DNA of 64,000 nucleotides from G963676655 sp963678305 (GTDB lineage: Bacteria; Verrucomicrobiota; Lentisphaeria; Victivallales; Victivallaceae): NCBI GenBank assembly GCA_963678305.2, contig CAXXVV010000002.1, positions 180,451 to 244,450 of the forward strand. The letters are read 5' to 3'. A program made the translations under genes and the position numbers. Shown here piece after piece: positions 53,043 to 62,253 of this stretch. A model generated the notes under the pieces. That model searched no databases. It worked only from the letters and a program-made list of their open reading frames with translations, and had not been told where the DNA came from. Each line of letters opens with the position of its first letter. Within the stretch, counting starts at the first letter, position 1.

Positions 53043-53729
53043 TTACCTGCCGAACCAGAATTGGTAATACCCCGGATAGGCGTTGTTCAACGGAATTGCA
53101 TTGTATTGTGTTCTGAGGGCGTGTCCGTCATAGAACAAGATATTGGTTGCCTCATCATGAGTATATGCCAGCGTGGCAGTAGTCATGAAAAGAGTTCCGG
53201 ATTTACCGTCGCCCATCATTGCACACGCACCCGGCTTCTTTAAACGGGTAATCAAAAGAGAACTGGTAAAATCGCCGTCAGAATCATTATTGGGATAGTG
53301 GGCGTTGTAAACAAATGAAGAATACTGTTTGCTTTCAAGGATACTATTACGCTCTTCAGCTATATATAATTGATTCAAAGGACATTGTGTAATCGGGTCC
53401 GCATAATTACTTTTTGTCTTTTTCAGATAATTATTCGGGTACAATTCACGCGTATAGTGGCTCCAGGCAACGCTGGACCCGGGGGGCAGCTTATGGATCG
53501 GCATACGGTCATTGTAATCATTCGAGTATTGAAGAAAAACCAATCCCAACTGTTTTTCATTTGACGTACACTTGATGGCCTGAGCTTTATTGCGCGCCTT
53601 ATTGAGGGCCGGTAAAAGCATACTTGCCAAAATAGCGATGATCGCGATCACCACCAGAAGTTCGATTAAAGTAAAAAGAGAGTCTGGTTTACAGCTCTTT
53701 CCTGATAATTCATATTCTGCAGTTTTCAT
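53043..53729 (-). CDS. Pseudopilin-like protein of cassette V
   Basis: A 228-residue protein with a leader of about 18 residues (including CKPDS), then FTLIELLVVIAIIAILASML and LPALNKARNKAQ; Leu precedes the Phe. The C-terminal domain contains CPLNQLY and a perfect H-X9-DG motif (HDEATNILFYDGH). AAGGAAA precedes ATG 53729. Unlike cassettes II-IV, an enzyme gene lies between it and the regulator, but it still directly precedes a large exported GH123-like gene. Confidence 0.88.
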   Translation of the reverse strand: MKTAEYELSGKSCKPDSLFTLIELLVVIAIIAILASMLLPALNKARNKAQAIKCTSNEKQLGLVFLQYSNDYNDRMPIHKLPPGSSVAWSHYTRELYPNNYLKKTKSNYADPITQCPLNQLYIAEERNSILESKQYSSFVYNAHYPNNDSDGDFTSSLLITRLKKPGACAMMGDGKSGTLFMTTATLAYTHDEATNILFYDGHALRTQYNAIPLNNAYPGYYQFWFGR

Positions 53730-53883
53730 TTTCCTTACCCTGGAATTGCATGTTTATTGTTGCCGGCACCTCGGGAGCACCCTGACGTGAGTGAGACAAA
53801 TTCATCGTTTTTCCTCGCAAATTGTTTTATCTCCTTTCATTCGCATTATATGTTTGATGTTATTACATGAAATGAATATTTTT

Positions 53884-55923
53884 TCAATCTTCCATTATTA
53901 TGACTGATAATTCCGATGCCGGAAATTTTACCGTCTTTACCGTACCTTCAATCAACGCCGATGCATCGCCATTAAAATCATAAATCTTCTGCCGGGATAT
54001 TTTTTGAACCTCTTTCAGCGAAAATTCACCACTGGTTCCCATTCGGTTCCAAACCAGAAAAGCCATCTGCCCATTGACTATTTCGTAGGCCTTTACCTCG
54101 GCATCACCATTGATCTTTTCTATGGGAAGGTCATCAACGAACCTGCTGCCGGCCAGTTCCCGTCCCGTCCGTTTCTTCAAGTCAATCGTCAGCTTGAAGA
54201 ACTCCCCAATATCACGGGTATCCGGAACATGATCATAGGTCCAGAACAATATTCCGTTTATAAACATCCGGCAGATAATATCCTTTACATGATTATTTTC
54301 TACTTCCGGCGGCTCCCCGCCCCAGGGTTTTTGCAGAACCTGATCAAGCAGCGCGGATTCAGGAAAGGTATATCTGAACATTTCCGGAAACGCATATTTG
54401 ATCCCTCCCATCCAGCAGACATGAATTAACTGGGAATCAAGTTCCGTTGCGAGAATATCGGTCAGCCATTCGGAAAACAGGAAAATTTTATCTTCATACT
54501 CGGGTCCCAGCTCGGTTCTTATTTCATTAATGATCTGCAGATTATTCAGTCGTGAACTCTTTTCATGCCGATGAGCAGAATCATAACAGGTTAATGTTGT
54601 CGTATTCAGCTGATCTATATATACTCCGGCGGCCCCGAGCGTGTCGATGACGTAACGAATGTTGTCTTTAACTTTTTCCCGCCAGCCATGGCAACTGTTG
54701 CACATGCTGGCCAACACAGAACTGCCCCATTGTCCTGAGTACCGGCTCATATCATATTTCTTTATTGACCACAAATCACCTTCATGCGCAAAATCCGGGG
54801 ATTTTTCATCGTAAGAGTAGGCATTTACATAAAAAAATACGTTCCCTCCGGCTGCTTGCACCTGTTTTATTGCCTCGATCAATTCCTGCTCCGTTCCCAG
54901 ATCAGAATCCGGACGAAAATTCGGATAAGAATTATCAAACCCGTCAACATTCCAACCGGCAATGAGGATTTCGCAAAAACCATTTTTAACCGCATCATAG
55001 TACAAATAAGGAATATCACAAAACCGGTGATTGATTTGTCCATCCTGCCATTTAAAATCGTAATGACACATGATGCCGACGCTATCCTCCATGAAGCGGG
55101 GAAGTTTTTTAATCGTTCTTTTGGTCGAGTCAAAAAATTTACGGTAAATATCGGCTCCGCGGTGCCAGTCGCCATCATGCAAGCCGATCACAAAATCCGT
55201 CTCATATTCCATTTCTCTCCGGTTCAGGGTTTTGACGATTTTAAATATCAGTCCTGAATCCGGCGTCCTGGCTGACACCGTCATTTCCGTTTGCTCGAAT
55301 AACGGATCGTGAGACGCCAGATACAAGCCCCCCTTCTCCGAATAGTAGTCCAGCCAGTTCATCGAAGGGGAAAAATTAAGTTCATGCCTGCTTTCTTCAA
55401 CGGCAGTATCGAACCCGTGTTCCCAAACGGATAAAGTGCGATCGCGCCATTTTGCTATTTTAATTTTCTTTTCCTTGAAAAACTCTGTTGACGGATCAGG
55501 AATGCGCATTCCCCCTGCTCTCGGGTACACCAGAAAATCCGTATCGTTTTTTCCGGTGAAACCATGAATTTCCGGCAGCTCAAAAACAATTTTTCTGATG
55601 ATTATCCGGGGATTTATCATCAGGAACTTAAGCTTGCAGATAACAGTATCGTGGTCAAATACCAGCCACCGGAGGTAAAGTTGAATGCCTTTATCCTGAT
55701 GCGTCAGGATTCCGGTATCTGGTTCAAATAAAAATTCATTGATTTGGACCTCAGTCATTCTGCCTTCCTCCTCGATCGCAACAGAAATGAGATTTTGACT
55801 GCCGCCGAAATCCAGATAAAGGCCGGAATCAAGATTCATAATACTTTCAACCTGCCCCAAAGCCATCATCCCCCTAATGCGCAATGAACCAATATCTTCC
55901 GCGTATAAACTTTGTTTAAGCAT
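53884..55923 (-). CDS. DUF6259-like TIM-barrel glycoside hydrolase
   Basis: About 679 residues from ATG 55923, which overlaps the IclR stop by eight bases; the longer frame from 55983 would extend further into that gene. No signal peptide. An N-terminal beta-sandwich (GLYLDFGGSQNLISVAIEEE) is followed by a barrel in the style of clan GH-D or DUF6259 proteins (ILIAGWNVDGFDNSYPNFRPD, GGNVFFYVNAYSYD, AAGVYIDQLNTTTLTCYDSAH, IFLFSEWLTDIL), with a beta-sandwich C-terminus (AFLVWNRMGTSGEFSLKE). Asp in GVYIDQ and Glu in LFSEW are candidate active-site residues. The substrate cannot be named. Confidence 0.68.
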   Translation of the reverse strand: MLKQSLYAEDIGSLRIRGMMALGQVESIMNLDSGLYLDFGGSQNLISVAIEEEGRMTEVQINEFLFEPDTGILTHQDKGIQLYLRWLVFDHDTVICKLKFLMINPRIIIRKIVFELPEIHGFTGKNDTDFLVYPRAGGMRIPDPSTEFFKEKKIKIAKWRDRTLSVWEHGFDTAVEESRHELNFSPSMNWLDYYSEKGGLYLASHDPLFEQTEMTVSARTPDSGLIFKIVKTLNRREMEYETDFVIGLHDGDWHRGADIYRKFFDSTKRTIKKLPRFMEDSVGIMCHYDFKWQDGQINHRFCDIPYLYYDAVKNGFCEILIAGWNVDGFDNSYPNFRPDSDLGTEQELIEAIKQVQAAGGNVFFYVNAYSYDEKSPDFAHEGDLWSIKKYDMSRYSGQWGSSVLASMCNSCHGWREKVKDNIRYVIDTLGAAGVYIDQLNTTTLTCYDSAHRHEKSSRLNNLQIINEIRTELGPEYEDKIFLFSEWLTDILATELDSQLIHVCWMGGIKYAFPEMFRYTFPESALLDQVLQKPWGGEPPEVENNHVKDIICRMFINGILFWTYDHVPDTRDIGEFFKLTIDLKKRTGRELAGSRFVDDLPIEKINGDAEVKAYEIVNGQMAFLVWNRMGTSGEFSLKEVQKISRQKIYDFNGDASALIEGTVKTVKFPASELSVIIMED

Positions 55924-56707
55924 TTTTTGCGCCCCGGACTCCCCACAACGGGTTGTTTTTGATTGCGTTAATAACCACTTCAAGCATTTCCTGCAAATGC
56001 TCCGGAGTGGTGCGATCCTGCCTGGAAGATGTTCCTATTGCGGCGAGAAGGTTTCCGGCCGGGTTAAAAAGAGGAATCGCCACCGCACTTACCCCGCCTT
56101 CCTTGCTGCGACGCGGAGAGTTAATGACGTAACCGTCTTCCCTGATCTTTATCAAATGCTGATTCCAGGTGCTGTAGTCCCAACTTTTTTCAATTTCAGT
56201 CACCGGGCCGTTCTGTAAGTGATCATTGATAATTTCATTCCATTGATCATCCGGGCCATACGCCACCAACACCCGGCCGGTCGCGATATATAAAGGATAT
56301 TTCCATGTCGCATGAACATAGCGGGCGCTTACTTCCGAATCAGCCCCCTGATATGTAATAATTTCCGCCAAATTGCCGTCGAGCGGAACCGTTACACACA
56401 CCGGATCTCCGGTCTTTTCATGTATTTCAAGCAGTATCGGTTCAACTAAATGCGGCAGTTCACGTTCCACATTCCACCGTGAAGCCGCTAACCCCAGGGC
56501 CTGCCCCACCTCAAACTTTCCGTTCTTATTGACCAGAAAATTTCTGGATGACAAGGTTTTAACTATATTATAAACCGTGCTGACCTTTAAATCCATCATT
56601 TGGGCTATCTCATTCATAGTCAGCCCATTCGCCTCACTCGCCAGGGTGATTATATCCAAAGCCCTGTCAAGACACTGAATCCGTTTAAATTTGATCTCTT
56701 GGTGCAT
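55916..56707 (-). CDS. IclR-family transcriptional regulator of cassette V
   Basis: A 263-residue regulator. The N-terminal winged helix reads CLDRALDIITLASEANGLTMNEIAQMMDLKVSTVYNIVKTL, followed by an IclR effector domain (HLVEPILLEIHEKTGDPVCVTV, YIATGRVLVAYGP, REDGYVINSPRRSKEGGVSAVAIPLFNPAGNLLAAIG). IclR proteins repress or activate catabolic genes in response to small organic acids or sugars. It heads cassette V. A perfect inverted repeat lies 25-45 bases upstream of the start. The coupled eight-base overlap with the glycosidase gene indicates cotranscription. Confidence 0.9.
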   Translation of the reverse strand: MHQEIKFKRIQCLDRALDIITLASEANGLTMNEIAQMMDLKVSTVYNIVKTLSSRNFLVNKNGKFEVGQALGLAASRWNVERELPHLVEPILLEIHEKTGDPVCVTVPLDGNLAEIITYQGADSEVSARYVHATWKYPLYIATGRVLVAYGPDDQWNEIINDHLQNGPVTEIEKSWDYSTWNQHLIKIREDGYVINSPRRSKEGGVSAVAIPLFNPAGNLLAAIGTSSRQDRTTPEHLQEMLEVVINAIKNNPLWGVRGAKNA

Positions 56708-57080
56708 CTATATAACTTTCTTTATTTAAAAAATCTTTATAATGTAAAGATTGTATTTATATTATACATTACGCTTTTATAAAAAACAATAGCCGTAATT
56801 AAAAAAAACAGTGTTAAATGAAATTAGTGAAATAAAATGACGATACTATCAAAGGAGCGCAGCGCAGTTGAAACAGACCAGGCAAAGCATCCATCATCAC
56901 CAAAGGTAATCACCTTATCAATAATGCTTTATATTTTTTTACAAAAGCAGGTGATGATTATAAATTAATGTGTAACATATCCCGCAATACGGTATGGGAA
57001 GTTTAAAGACGGAGTACGATAAAGCCCCTTTTGGATAAGATTATGCCAACGAAAAAAATATTAAGAACGAGAAAAGGCAG
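56708..57080. other. Intergenic region upstream of the IclR gene
   Basis: About 370 bases. It contains the IclR-type inverted repeat (56732-56752) and, at 56893-56901 and 56950-56958, the distant arms ATCATCACC and GGTGATGAT. No gene seen. Confidence 0.5.
56732..56752. promoter_or_regulatory. Inverted repeat, candidate IclR operator
   Basis: AATCTTTA (56732-56739) and TAAAGATT (56745-56752) are perfect eight-base arms with a five-base spacer, 25 bases upstream of the IclR start. Operator function is inferred. Confidence 0.5.
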
Positions 57081-57764
57081 TTAAAAACCACGATACAGAT
57101 GCTCTTTTTCCCGCAGCATTTTACGATGTTTCTTATAGCCTGGACAAAGTTTTTCAACTTCAAACCAGAAATCCGGCGAGTGATTCAATTCTTTAATATG
57201 CGCCAGTTCATGACAAATCACATAGTCGACAATTTCCGGCGGGCACATAATCAGCCGCCATGAAAAATTGATATTTCCTTTCCCGGAACATGACCCCCAA
57301 CGCCGGGCGGCGGAATTGATCTTGACCTGAGTGATTTCAATTGCATGATCATCCGCCAGCTCCATCGTACGTTCGGTCAGATAAGCCCGGGCGTCGCGCT
57401 GATACAGTTCCAACAGCAGCTTCCGGGTAAAAACCGCGGGTCCCGGACGGCATTCCAGCCTGTCATCTTCAAAATCGGCAAAAGACTTACCCTTGACATA
57501 AGTCAAAGTATACGGACGCCCGAGATAGAAAAAGTTTTCGCCTTCGGCAAACTTGTGTTCCGGAGCCTCCTCCTGAATCTCCTGATGTTTGAGCAGACGT
57601 TTCCGCAGCCAGTCCTGATGCTTTACCAGCACATCCAGAATGTCTTTATCGGAACATTTAAGCGGGGCCTTTATTTCAATACTGCCTTCCGGCCCCACCC
57701 GCAACGCGATACTACGGCGTTTTGAACGGGTAACGGTACAGTCGTCAAGATCGAACAAACTCAT
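57081..57764 (-). CDS. YgjP-type zinc metallopeptidase-like protein
   Basis: A 227-residue protein of the YgjP/WLM (DUF45) group. The zinc motif is HELAHIKELNHSPDFW (HExxH plus a downstream His), preceded by RRWGSCSGKGNINFSWRLIMCPPEIVDYVI, a strongly conserved family block. The N-terminus has SKRRSIALRVGPEGSIEIKAP. Members are often near restriction or housekeeping genes and their substrate is unknown. Its start overlaps the ispG stop by four bases (ATGA), so it is the last gene of the folE-dtd-dxr-rseP-ispG run. Confidence 0.88.
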   Translation of the reverse strand: MSLFDLDDCTVTRSKRRSIALRVGPEGSIEIKAPLKCSDKDILDVLVKHQDWLRKRLLKHQEIQEEAPEHKFAEGENFFYLGRPYTLTYVKGKSFADFEDDRLECRPGPAVFTRKLLLELYQRDARAYLTERTMELADDHAIEITQVKINSAARRWGSCSGKGNINFSWRLIMCPPEIVDYVICHELAHIKELNHSPDFWFEVEKLCPGYKKHRKMLREKEHLYRGF

Positions 57765-58849
57765 TCCGAATGCTCCAAAATGAAGTCGCGTAAAGCGGAA
57801 AAACCTTCGGATTCACTGTAAATCCCGGTCTTCACGCCATGCTCAAACAGCATAACCTTATTTTTTCCTCCGGCAATTCCGATATCCGCGTCAGCCGCTT
57901 CACCAGGACCGTTGACCACACACCCCATAACCGCGATTTTCTTTAAATTAATGCGTTTTCCGTTCGCTTTTATAGAGGTAACCAAATCCTCGACCTTTTC
58001 AGCCAGTCCAATCAGGTTGATTTCACTTCTGCCGCAAGTCGGACAGGAAACGATTTCCGGCTCTGCATCACGCAATCCCAATGCCTCCAACAGAATAAGC
58101 GCGGTTTTGACTTCCTCGACCGGATCGGCGGTCAGGCTGACCCTGATCGTGTCCCCGATGCCCCGCAATAGCAACGCTCCGATTCCGGCGGCGGATTTAA
58201 TAATACCGCGTTTAAGGGTTCCGGCTTCCGTAATCCCAAGATGCAGCGGATAATCCGATTGCTCGGCAAACAATTCATAAGCTGCGACGGTAACTGGAAC
58301 ATCGGAAGATTTAAGAGAGACTTTCAACTCGGTAAATTTAAATTTCTCCAACAGGGCGCATTGCCGGAGCGCGCCATTGACCATAGCTTGAGCCAATGAC
58401 ATTTTTTGCTCGATAACCGCCTGATGCAAATCTTTCGGAAGACTACCGCTATTGACACCGACCCGTATCGGGACACCAGCCCGGCCGCATGCCTCCGCGA
58501 CCATCTGCACCTTGTCATCGGAACCGATATTGCCCGGGTTTATCCTGACTCCGTGTACTCCGGCTTTGACCGCGGCCAGGGCAATGCGATAATCAAAATG
58601 AATATCCGCGATCACCGGAACCGGAGCCGCCGCAACGATATCTTTAATTGCTTCGGCTGAATTCAAATCCGGCAGAGCGCAACGGATTATCTGGCATCCC
58701 GCCGCGGTCAGCTCGCCAATTTGCTTGAGCGTGGCCGCGACGTCGCGCGTATCGGTATTGGTCATCGACTGGACGCTGACTTGAGCGTCCCCGCCGATGG
58801 CAACATCACCGATTAATATTTGTCGGCTTTTCCGGCGCTGAAGAGTCAT
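57761..58849 (-). CDS. ispG: 4-hydroxy-3-methylbut-2-en-1-yl diphosphate synthase
   Basis: A 362-residue IspG (GcpE). VQSMTNTDTRDVAATLKQI, VIADIHFDYRIAL, GVRINPGNIG and the iron-sulfur cysteines in SCPTCGRSE and GCVVNGPGEA are intact. It catalyses the penultimate step of the MEP isoprenoid pathway using a [4Fe-4S] cluster. The annotated start lies inside the end of rseP (44-base overlap), typical of coupled genes. Together with dxr two genes upstream it shows that this organism uses the MEP route. Confidence 0.96.
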   Translation of the reverse strand: MTLQRRKSRQILIGDVAIGGDAQVSVQSMTNTDTRDVAATLKQIGELTAAGCQIIRCALPDLNSAEAIKDIVAAAPVPVIADIHFDYRIALAAVKAGVHGVRINPGNIGSDDKVQMVAEACGRAGVPIRVGVNSGSLPKDLHQAVIEQKMSLAQAMVNGALRQCALLEKFKFTELKVSLKSSDVPVTVAAYELFAEQSDYPLHLGITEAGTLKRGIIKSAAGIGALLLRGIGDTIRVSLTADPVEEVKTALILLEALGLRDAEPEIVSCPTCGRSEINLIGLAEKVEDLVTSIKANGKRINLKKIAVMGCVVNGPGEAADADIGIAGGKNKVMLFEHGVKTGIYSESEGFSALRDFILEHSE

Positions 58850-60620
58850 TTTTCACATCCGAATCTTTTTTTTCTGCCGAATCAGACTTTTTAATATCCC
58901 CGGAATTTGTATTCGGCTTCAATAATTCCGCCCTTTCCTGCGGCGTCAACTGATTCAATATCGACTGCGAATATTCGTAATCCGGTTGATAATCAGTTTT
59001 CGGATTTGGCTTTTTATCCGGAACGAATCGCATTACGTCGTTGAAGGTGACATAGATCATCAAACCGATAAGCAGGAAGATGAATACGGAGAACAGCGGC
59101 TTAATAATTTTTGGAGATAAAGGTCGACGAAAAGCGGCTTCAACCAGGCCCAATGCAATGTACCCTCCGTCAAGAACCGGCAGCGGCAGCAGATTGAAGA
59201 TTGCCAGGGCGAATGAAATGACCGTCATAAAATATATTCCATACATTATAGACCGGCGATATACAGAAAGAAACAGATTCTGACCCAGATTAAGCGGACC
59301 GCTCAAATTACGGGGTTTAAGTGAACTGCTTTTCTTCGAGAAGCCAAGTTTGAACGCACCGCGATAAAGCATGCCCTTAACTGAATTATAGGTCATGTCA
59401 ATTACATCATAGAACTGCTCAAAAGGACTGGGATAAGCCCAATATGTCAAGCTGACCCCAATCATGTAATTAGTCTCCTGGACCGGTGTCATCTTCAAGG
59501 TATGTTCTTTGTCGCCGCGTTTGACAACCATAGTTATTTGTTTGCCGTCAGATGCCTGAATCAGTTTTCTGACGTCTCCGCCTTTCGTAATTGTCATGCC
59601 GTTAATCTTCCGGATCAGGTCTCCCGGCTTCATCCCGGCAAGCATAGCCGGTTTTCCAGCTATGACATCAGCCACTTTAACCGCTCCGCCATTTTCATCA
59701 TATAAGAATCCTGTCAGCCATCTTTTCTGGTAGATTTTCGGAACTATATGCTTGACCAATACTTTTTCTCCATTGCGTTGGACCAGGATGTCCATTGGTT
59801 CGGACAAAGTATTTTCCAATAGCACAAAATGCCTGAAACCGGCAATTTTTTTACCGTTAACTTCAAGGATCACATCTCCATTTTTCATTCCGGCTTTTGC
59901 CGCCGGAGAACCGGAATCAGGATAGACTGTCACCGGATATATCGGCTTGAAAAACGGATGCGCAATCCCTTCACGACGTAATTGAGATGGTGCAGCTGGA
60001 TTGGGTTTGGGCTGAAAAGTTACTTCCATCGGTTTACCATCACGTTCAACGGTATATGAAACCTTGCCGACAGAGAAAATCAGCTTACGAATGAACTGAT
60101 CCCAGGTACAATAAAACGGCTTGCCGTTAATCGCGACAATCGTATCTCCAGCCCGCAAACCGGCCTTGTATTCAGGTCCTTTTTTATCGATAACCCCGAC
60201 CTCAATCCGGTCCGCTTGCGGAGTATCTTTAGGCATACCAAACCACCAGACCAGACATCCCGCCAGCAACCCGAAGAGAACATTGAAAAACGGCCCGGCA
60301 AAAGCGGTAATGATCTTGTCAAGCGGTTTTGCATGCGGCAGCGGATTACCGTCTTCATCTTTGATCTCATGAGTTGTCATGTCGATTTGAGGCAGGTCAA
60401 CATATCCCCCGAAAGGAAGCCAGCCGATCCGGAACTCGAAATCTTTAAACTTTTTACTCCAGGCTTTTTTAAAGCCGATGGAGAACGCCACTATATGCAT
60501 TCCGCGCCAACGCGCGGCCAGAAAGTGACCAAGTTCATGAACAAATATGCATAAACTGATGGCCACCACCATAAACAGTACGCTTCCAACAATTTTCAGT
60601 CCTTCTGACAAAATTTCCAT
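58806..60620 (-). CDS. rseP: Site-2 protease RseP with three PDZ domains
   Basis: A 604-residue membrane zinc protease. The active site HELGH sits in the first transmembrane helix (ISLCIFVHELGHFLAARW) and LLPLPVLDGGYIALG supplies the third zinc ligand. Three PDZ domains are visible at residues about 145-215, 230-300 and 312-385 (AGLRAGDTIVAING, AGMKNGDVILEVNG, AGMKPGDLIRKING); E. coli RseP has two and is about 450 residues. A charged C-terminal tail of about 60 residues (QPDYEYSQSILNQL, then KKSDSAEKKDSD) is unusual. The family cleaves anti-sigma factors and leftover signal peptides in the membrane. It lies between dxr and ispG. Confidence 0.94.
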   Translation of the reverse strand: MEILSEGLKIVGSVLFMVVAISLCIFVHELGHFLAARWRGMHIVAFSIGFKKAWSKKFKDFEFRIGWLPFGGYVDLPQIDMTTHEIKDEDGNPLPHAKPLDKIITAFAGPFFNVLFGLLAGCLVWWFGMPKDTPQADRIEVGVIDKKGPEYKAGLRAGDTIVAINGKPFYCTWDQFIRKLIFSVGKVSYTVERDGKPMEVTFQPKPNPAAPSQLRREGIAHPFFKPIYPVTVYPDSGSPAAKAGMKNGDVILEVNGKKIAGFRHFVLLENTLSEPMDILVQRNGEKVLVKHIVPKIYQKRWLTGFLYDENGGAVKVADVIAGKPAMLAGMKPGDLIRKINGMTITKGGDVRKLIQASDGKQITMVVKRGDKEHTLKMTPVQETNYMIGVSLTYWAYPSPFEQFYDVIDMTYNSVKGMLYRGAFKLGFSKKSSSLKPRNLSGPLNLGQNLFLSVYRRSIMYGIYFMTVISFALAIFNLLPLPVLDGGYIALGLVEAAFRRPLSPKIIKPLFSVFIFLLIGLMIYVTFNDVMRFVPDKKPNPKTDYQPDYEYSQSILNQLTPQERAELLKPNTNSGDIKKSDSAEKKDSDVKNDSSAPEKPTNINR

Positions 60621-60653
60621 TAAACAATCCTAACCAGTTATATATTAATTCAT

Positions 60654-61805
60654 TTAAATTTTACATTCCAAAGCAAATTCCCGGGCCTGACTATCCGCCG
60701 CCAGCACTTCGTCAAGCTCCGCATACTCCATAGCCGTATGAGCCGCCATTGTCTTTTCAATCACGGTCCAAATATCCGTGAACCTGATCTCTCCGCGCCT
60801 GAATCTGGCGACCGCAACCTCATTGGCTGCGTTCATAACCGCCGGCATATCTCCGCCCTGCCGCAGAGCCTCGTAGGCAAAATCCAGCGACGGAAACCGT
60901 TTACGGTCCGGCAACTCAAATGTCAACTCTGAAAACCGGGTAAAATCCAACGATTCCAGACTGCCCGGATGCTTGTGCGGCCAGGTCAGTGCGTATTGAA
61001 TCGGAAAACGCATATCCGGGGTTGACATCTGGGCCAGCACCGTGCCGTCAATAAACTCCACCATAGAGTGGACCACCGACTGCGGATGAATGACCACATC
61101 AATTTTTTCATGCGGCACATCAAACAAAAAATGCGCCTCTATTATCTCTAACGCCTTGTTCATCAAAGAAGCGGAATCTATCGTTACCTTCGGTCCCATG
61201 TCCCAGGTCGGATGGGCCAAAGCCGATTTGTAATCCGATTCACGCATCTCTTCAAACGTGGCGTTCCTGAAAGCGCCGCCGCTGGCAGTCAGGATCAACC
61301 GCGACGCCGAAGCCGGCGCTCTTCCTTCCAGACACTGGAAAATAGCACTATGTTCACTGTCAACCGGAATTATCCGGCCTTTTGACTTTGATGCAGCTTC
61401 CATGACGATCCGACCGGCCAGAACCAGTACTTCTTTGCTGGCCAACGCAACGTCTTTGTCTGCTTCAAGCGCGGTGATGACCGGCATCAGTCCTCCGGTT
61501 CCGACAATCGCGCATAAAACTATATCGATATCTTCCCGAGACGCCAAATCGATTATCGCCTGTTGTCCTGACGCAGCCTGACAAGCCGCCGGAGTCAGCC
61601 CTCTGAGCGAACTCTCCAGTTGCGGGTCCGCGGTAACAACCGTGCGGCAACCCGTTTCACGGGCTTGTTCCGCCAAACGTTCAATCTGCGAATTAGCCGC
61701 CAAAGCGGTAACCTCAAGTTCATCACTCAAGTGCTTAACCACTTTCAGCGCGCTTTCACCGATCGACCCGGTTGATCCCAGGATAGCAACTCTTTTTTTA
61801 TTCAT
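60654..61805 (-). CDS. dxr: 1-deoxy-D-xylulose-5-phosphate reductoisomerase
   Basis: A 383-residue DXR (IspC). The NADPH-binding start is VAILGSTGSIGESAL; AIVGTGGLMPVITALEA, LASKEVLVLAG, PVDSEHSAIFQCL, DSASLMNKALEIIEAHFLF and VVIHPQSVVHSMVEF form the active site and metal site. It commits DOXP to the MEP pathway. Its ATG overlaps the dtd stop by four bases and 33 bases separate it from rseP, so it belongs to the folE-to-ygjP operon. Confidence 0.97.
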   Translation of the reverse strand: MNKKRVAILGSTGSIGESALKVVKHLSDELEVTALAANSQIERLAEQARETGCRTVVTADPQLESSLRGLTPAACQAASGQQAIIDLASREDIDIVLCAIVGTGGLMPVITALEADKDVALASKEVLVLAGRIVMEAASKSKGRIIPVDSEHSAIFQCLEGRAPASASRLILTASGGAFRNATFEEMRESDYKSALAHPTWDMGPKVTIDSASLMNKALEIIEAHFLFDVPHEKIDVVIHPQSVVHSMVEFIDGTVLAQMSTPDMRFPIQYALTWPHKHPGSLESLDFTRFSELTFELPDRKRFPSLDFAYEALRQGGDMPAVMNAANEVAVARFRRGEIRFTDIWTVIEKTMAAHTAMEYAELDEVLAADSQAREFALECKI

Positions 61806-62248
61806 TTTTCTTTTGACTCTACCATTAAAGTAACCGGCCCGTCGTTATGTATGTCAACATCCATTTTAGCACCGAAAATCCCGGTTTCAACTTTAATTCC
61901 GGTCTGGCGTACCTTTTCGACAAAATACTCATACAACGGTATCGCATGCTCCGGTCTGGCCGCTTCGTTAAAACTTGGACGACGGCCTTTACGGCAGTCA
62001 CCATACAAGGTGAATTGGGAAATAATCAGCGCTTCACCACCGATATCCAGCATGGAACGATTCATTTTCCCCTCACCATCCACAAAAATCCGCAAATTAA
62101 CACACTTATCCGCGACAAAATCAGCGTCGGCATGATCGTCAAACTGGGATATACCGAGCAGAATCACCAGTCCCTGTCCGATCTTTCCCGTAATTTCGCC
62201 ATCAACTGTTACAGATCCCGAAGAAACCCGCTGCACCAACGCCTTCAC
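61802..62248 (-). CDS. dtd: D-aminoacyl-tRNA deacylase
   Basis: A 148-residue DTD starting at GTG. KALVQRVSSGSVTVDGEI, LVILLGIS, ALIISQFTLYGDCRKGRRPSF and the cis-proline motif NDGPVTLMVES are intact. DTD removes D-amino acids (and glycine) mischarged on tRNA. It starts 5 bases after the folE stop and overlaps dxr by four bases, so it is translationally coupled on both sides. Confidence 0.96.
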   Translation of the reverse strand: MKALVQRVSSGSVTVDGEITGKIGQGLVILLGISQFDDHADADFVADKCVNLRIFVDGEGKMNRSMLDIGGEALIISQFTLYGDCRKGRRPSFNEAARPEHAIPLYEYFVEKVRQTGIKVETGIFGAKMDVDIHNDGPVTLMVESKEK

Positions 62249-62253
62249 TCAAC

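Noticed and set aside
56893..56958. ATCATCACC and GGTGATGAT inverted arms upstream of the IclR gene
   Set aside because: The 48-base spacer makes a hairpin or operator unlikely, and no conserved element was recognised.
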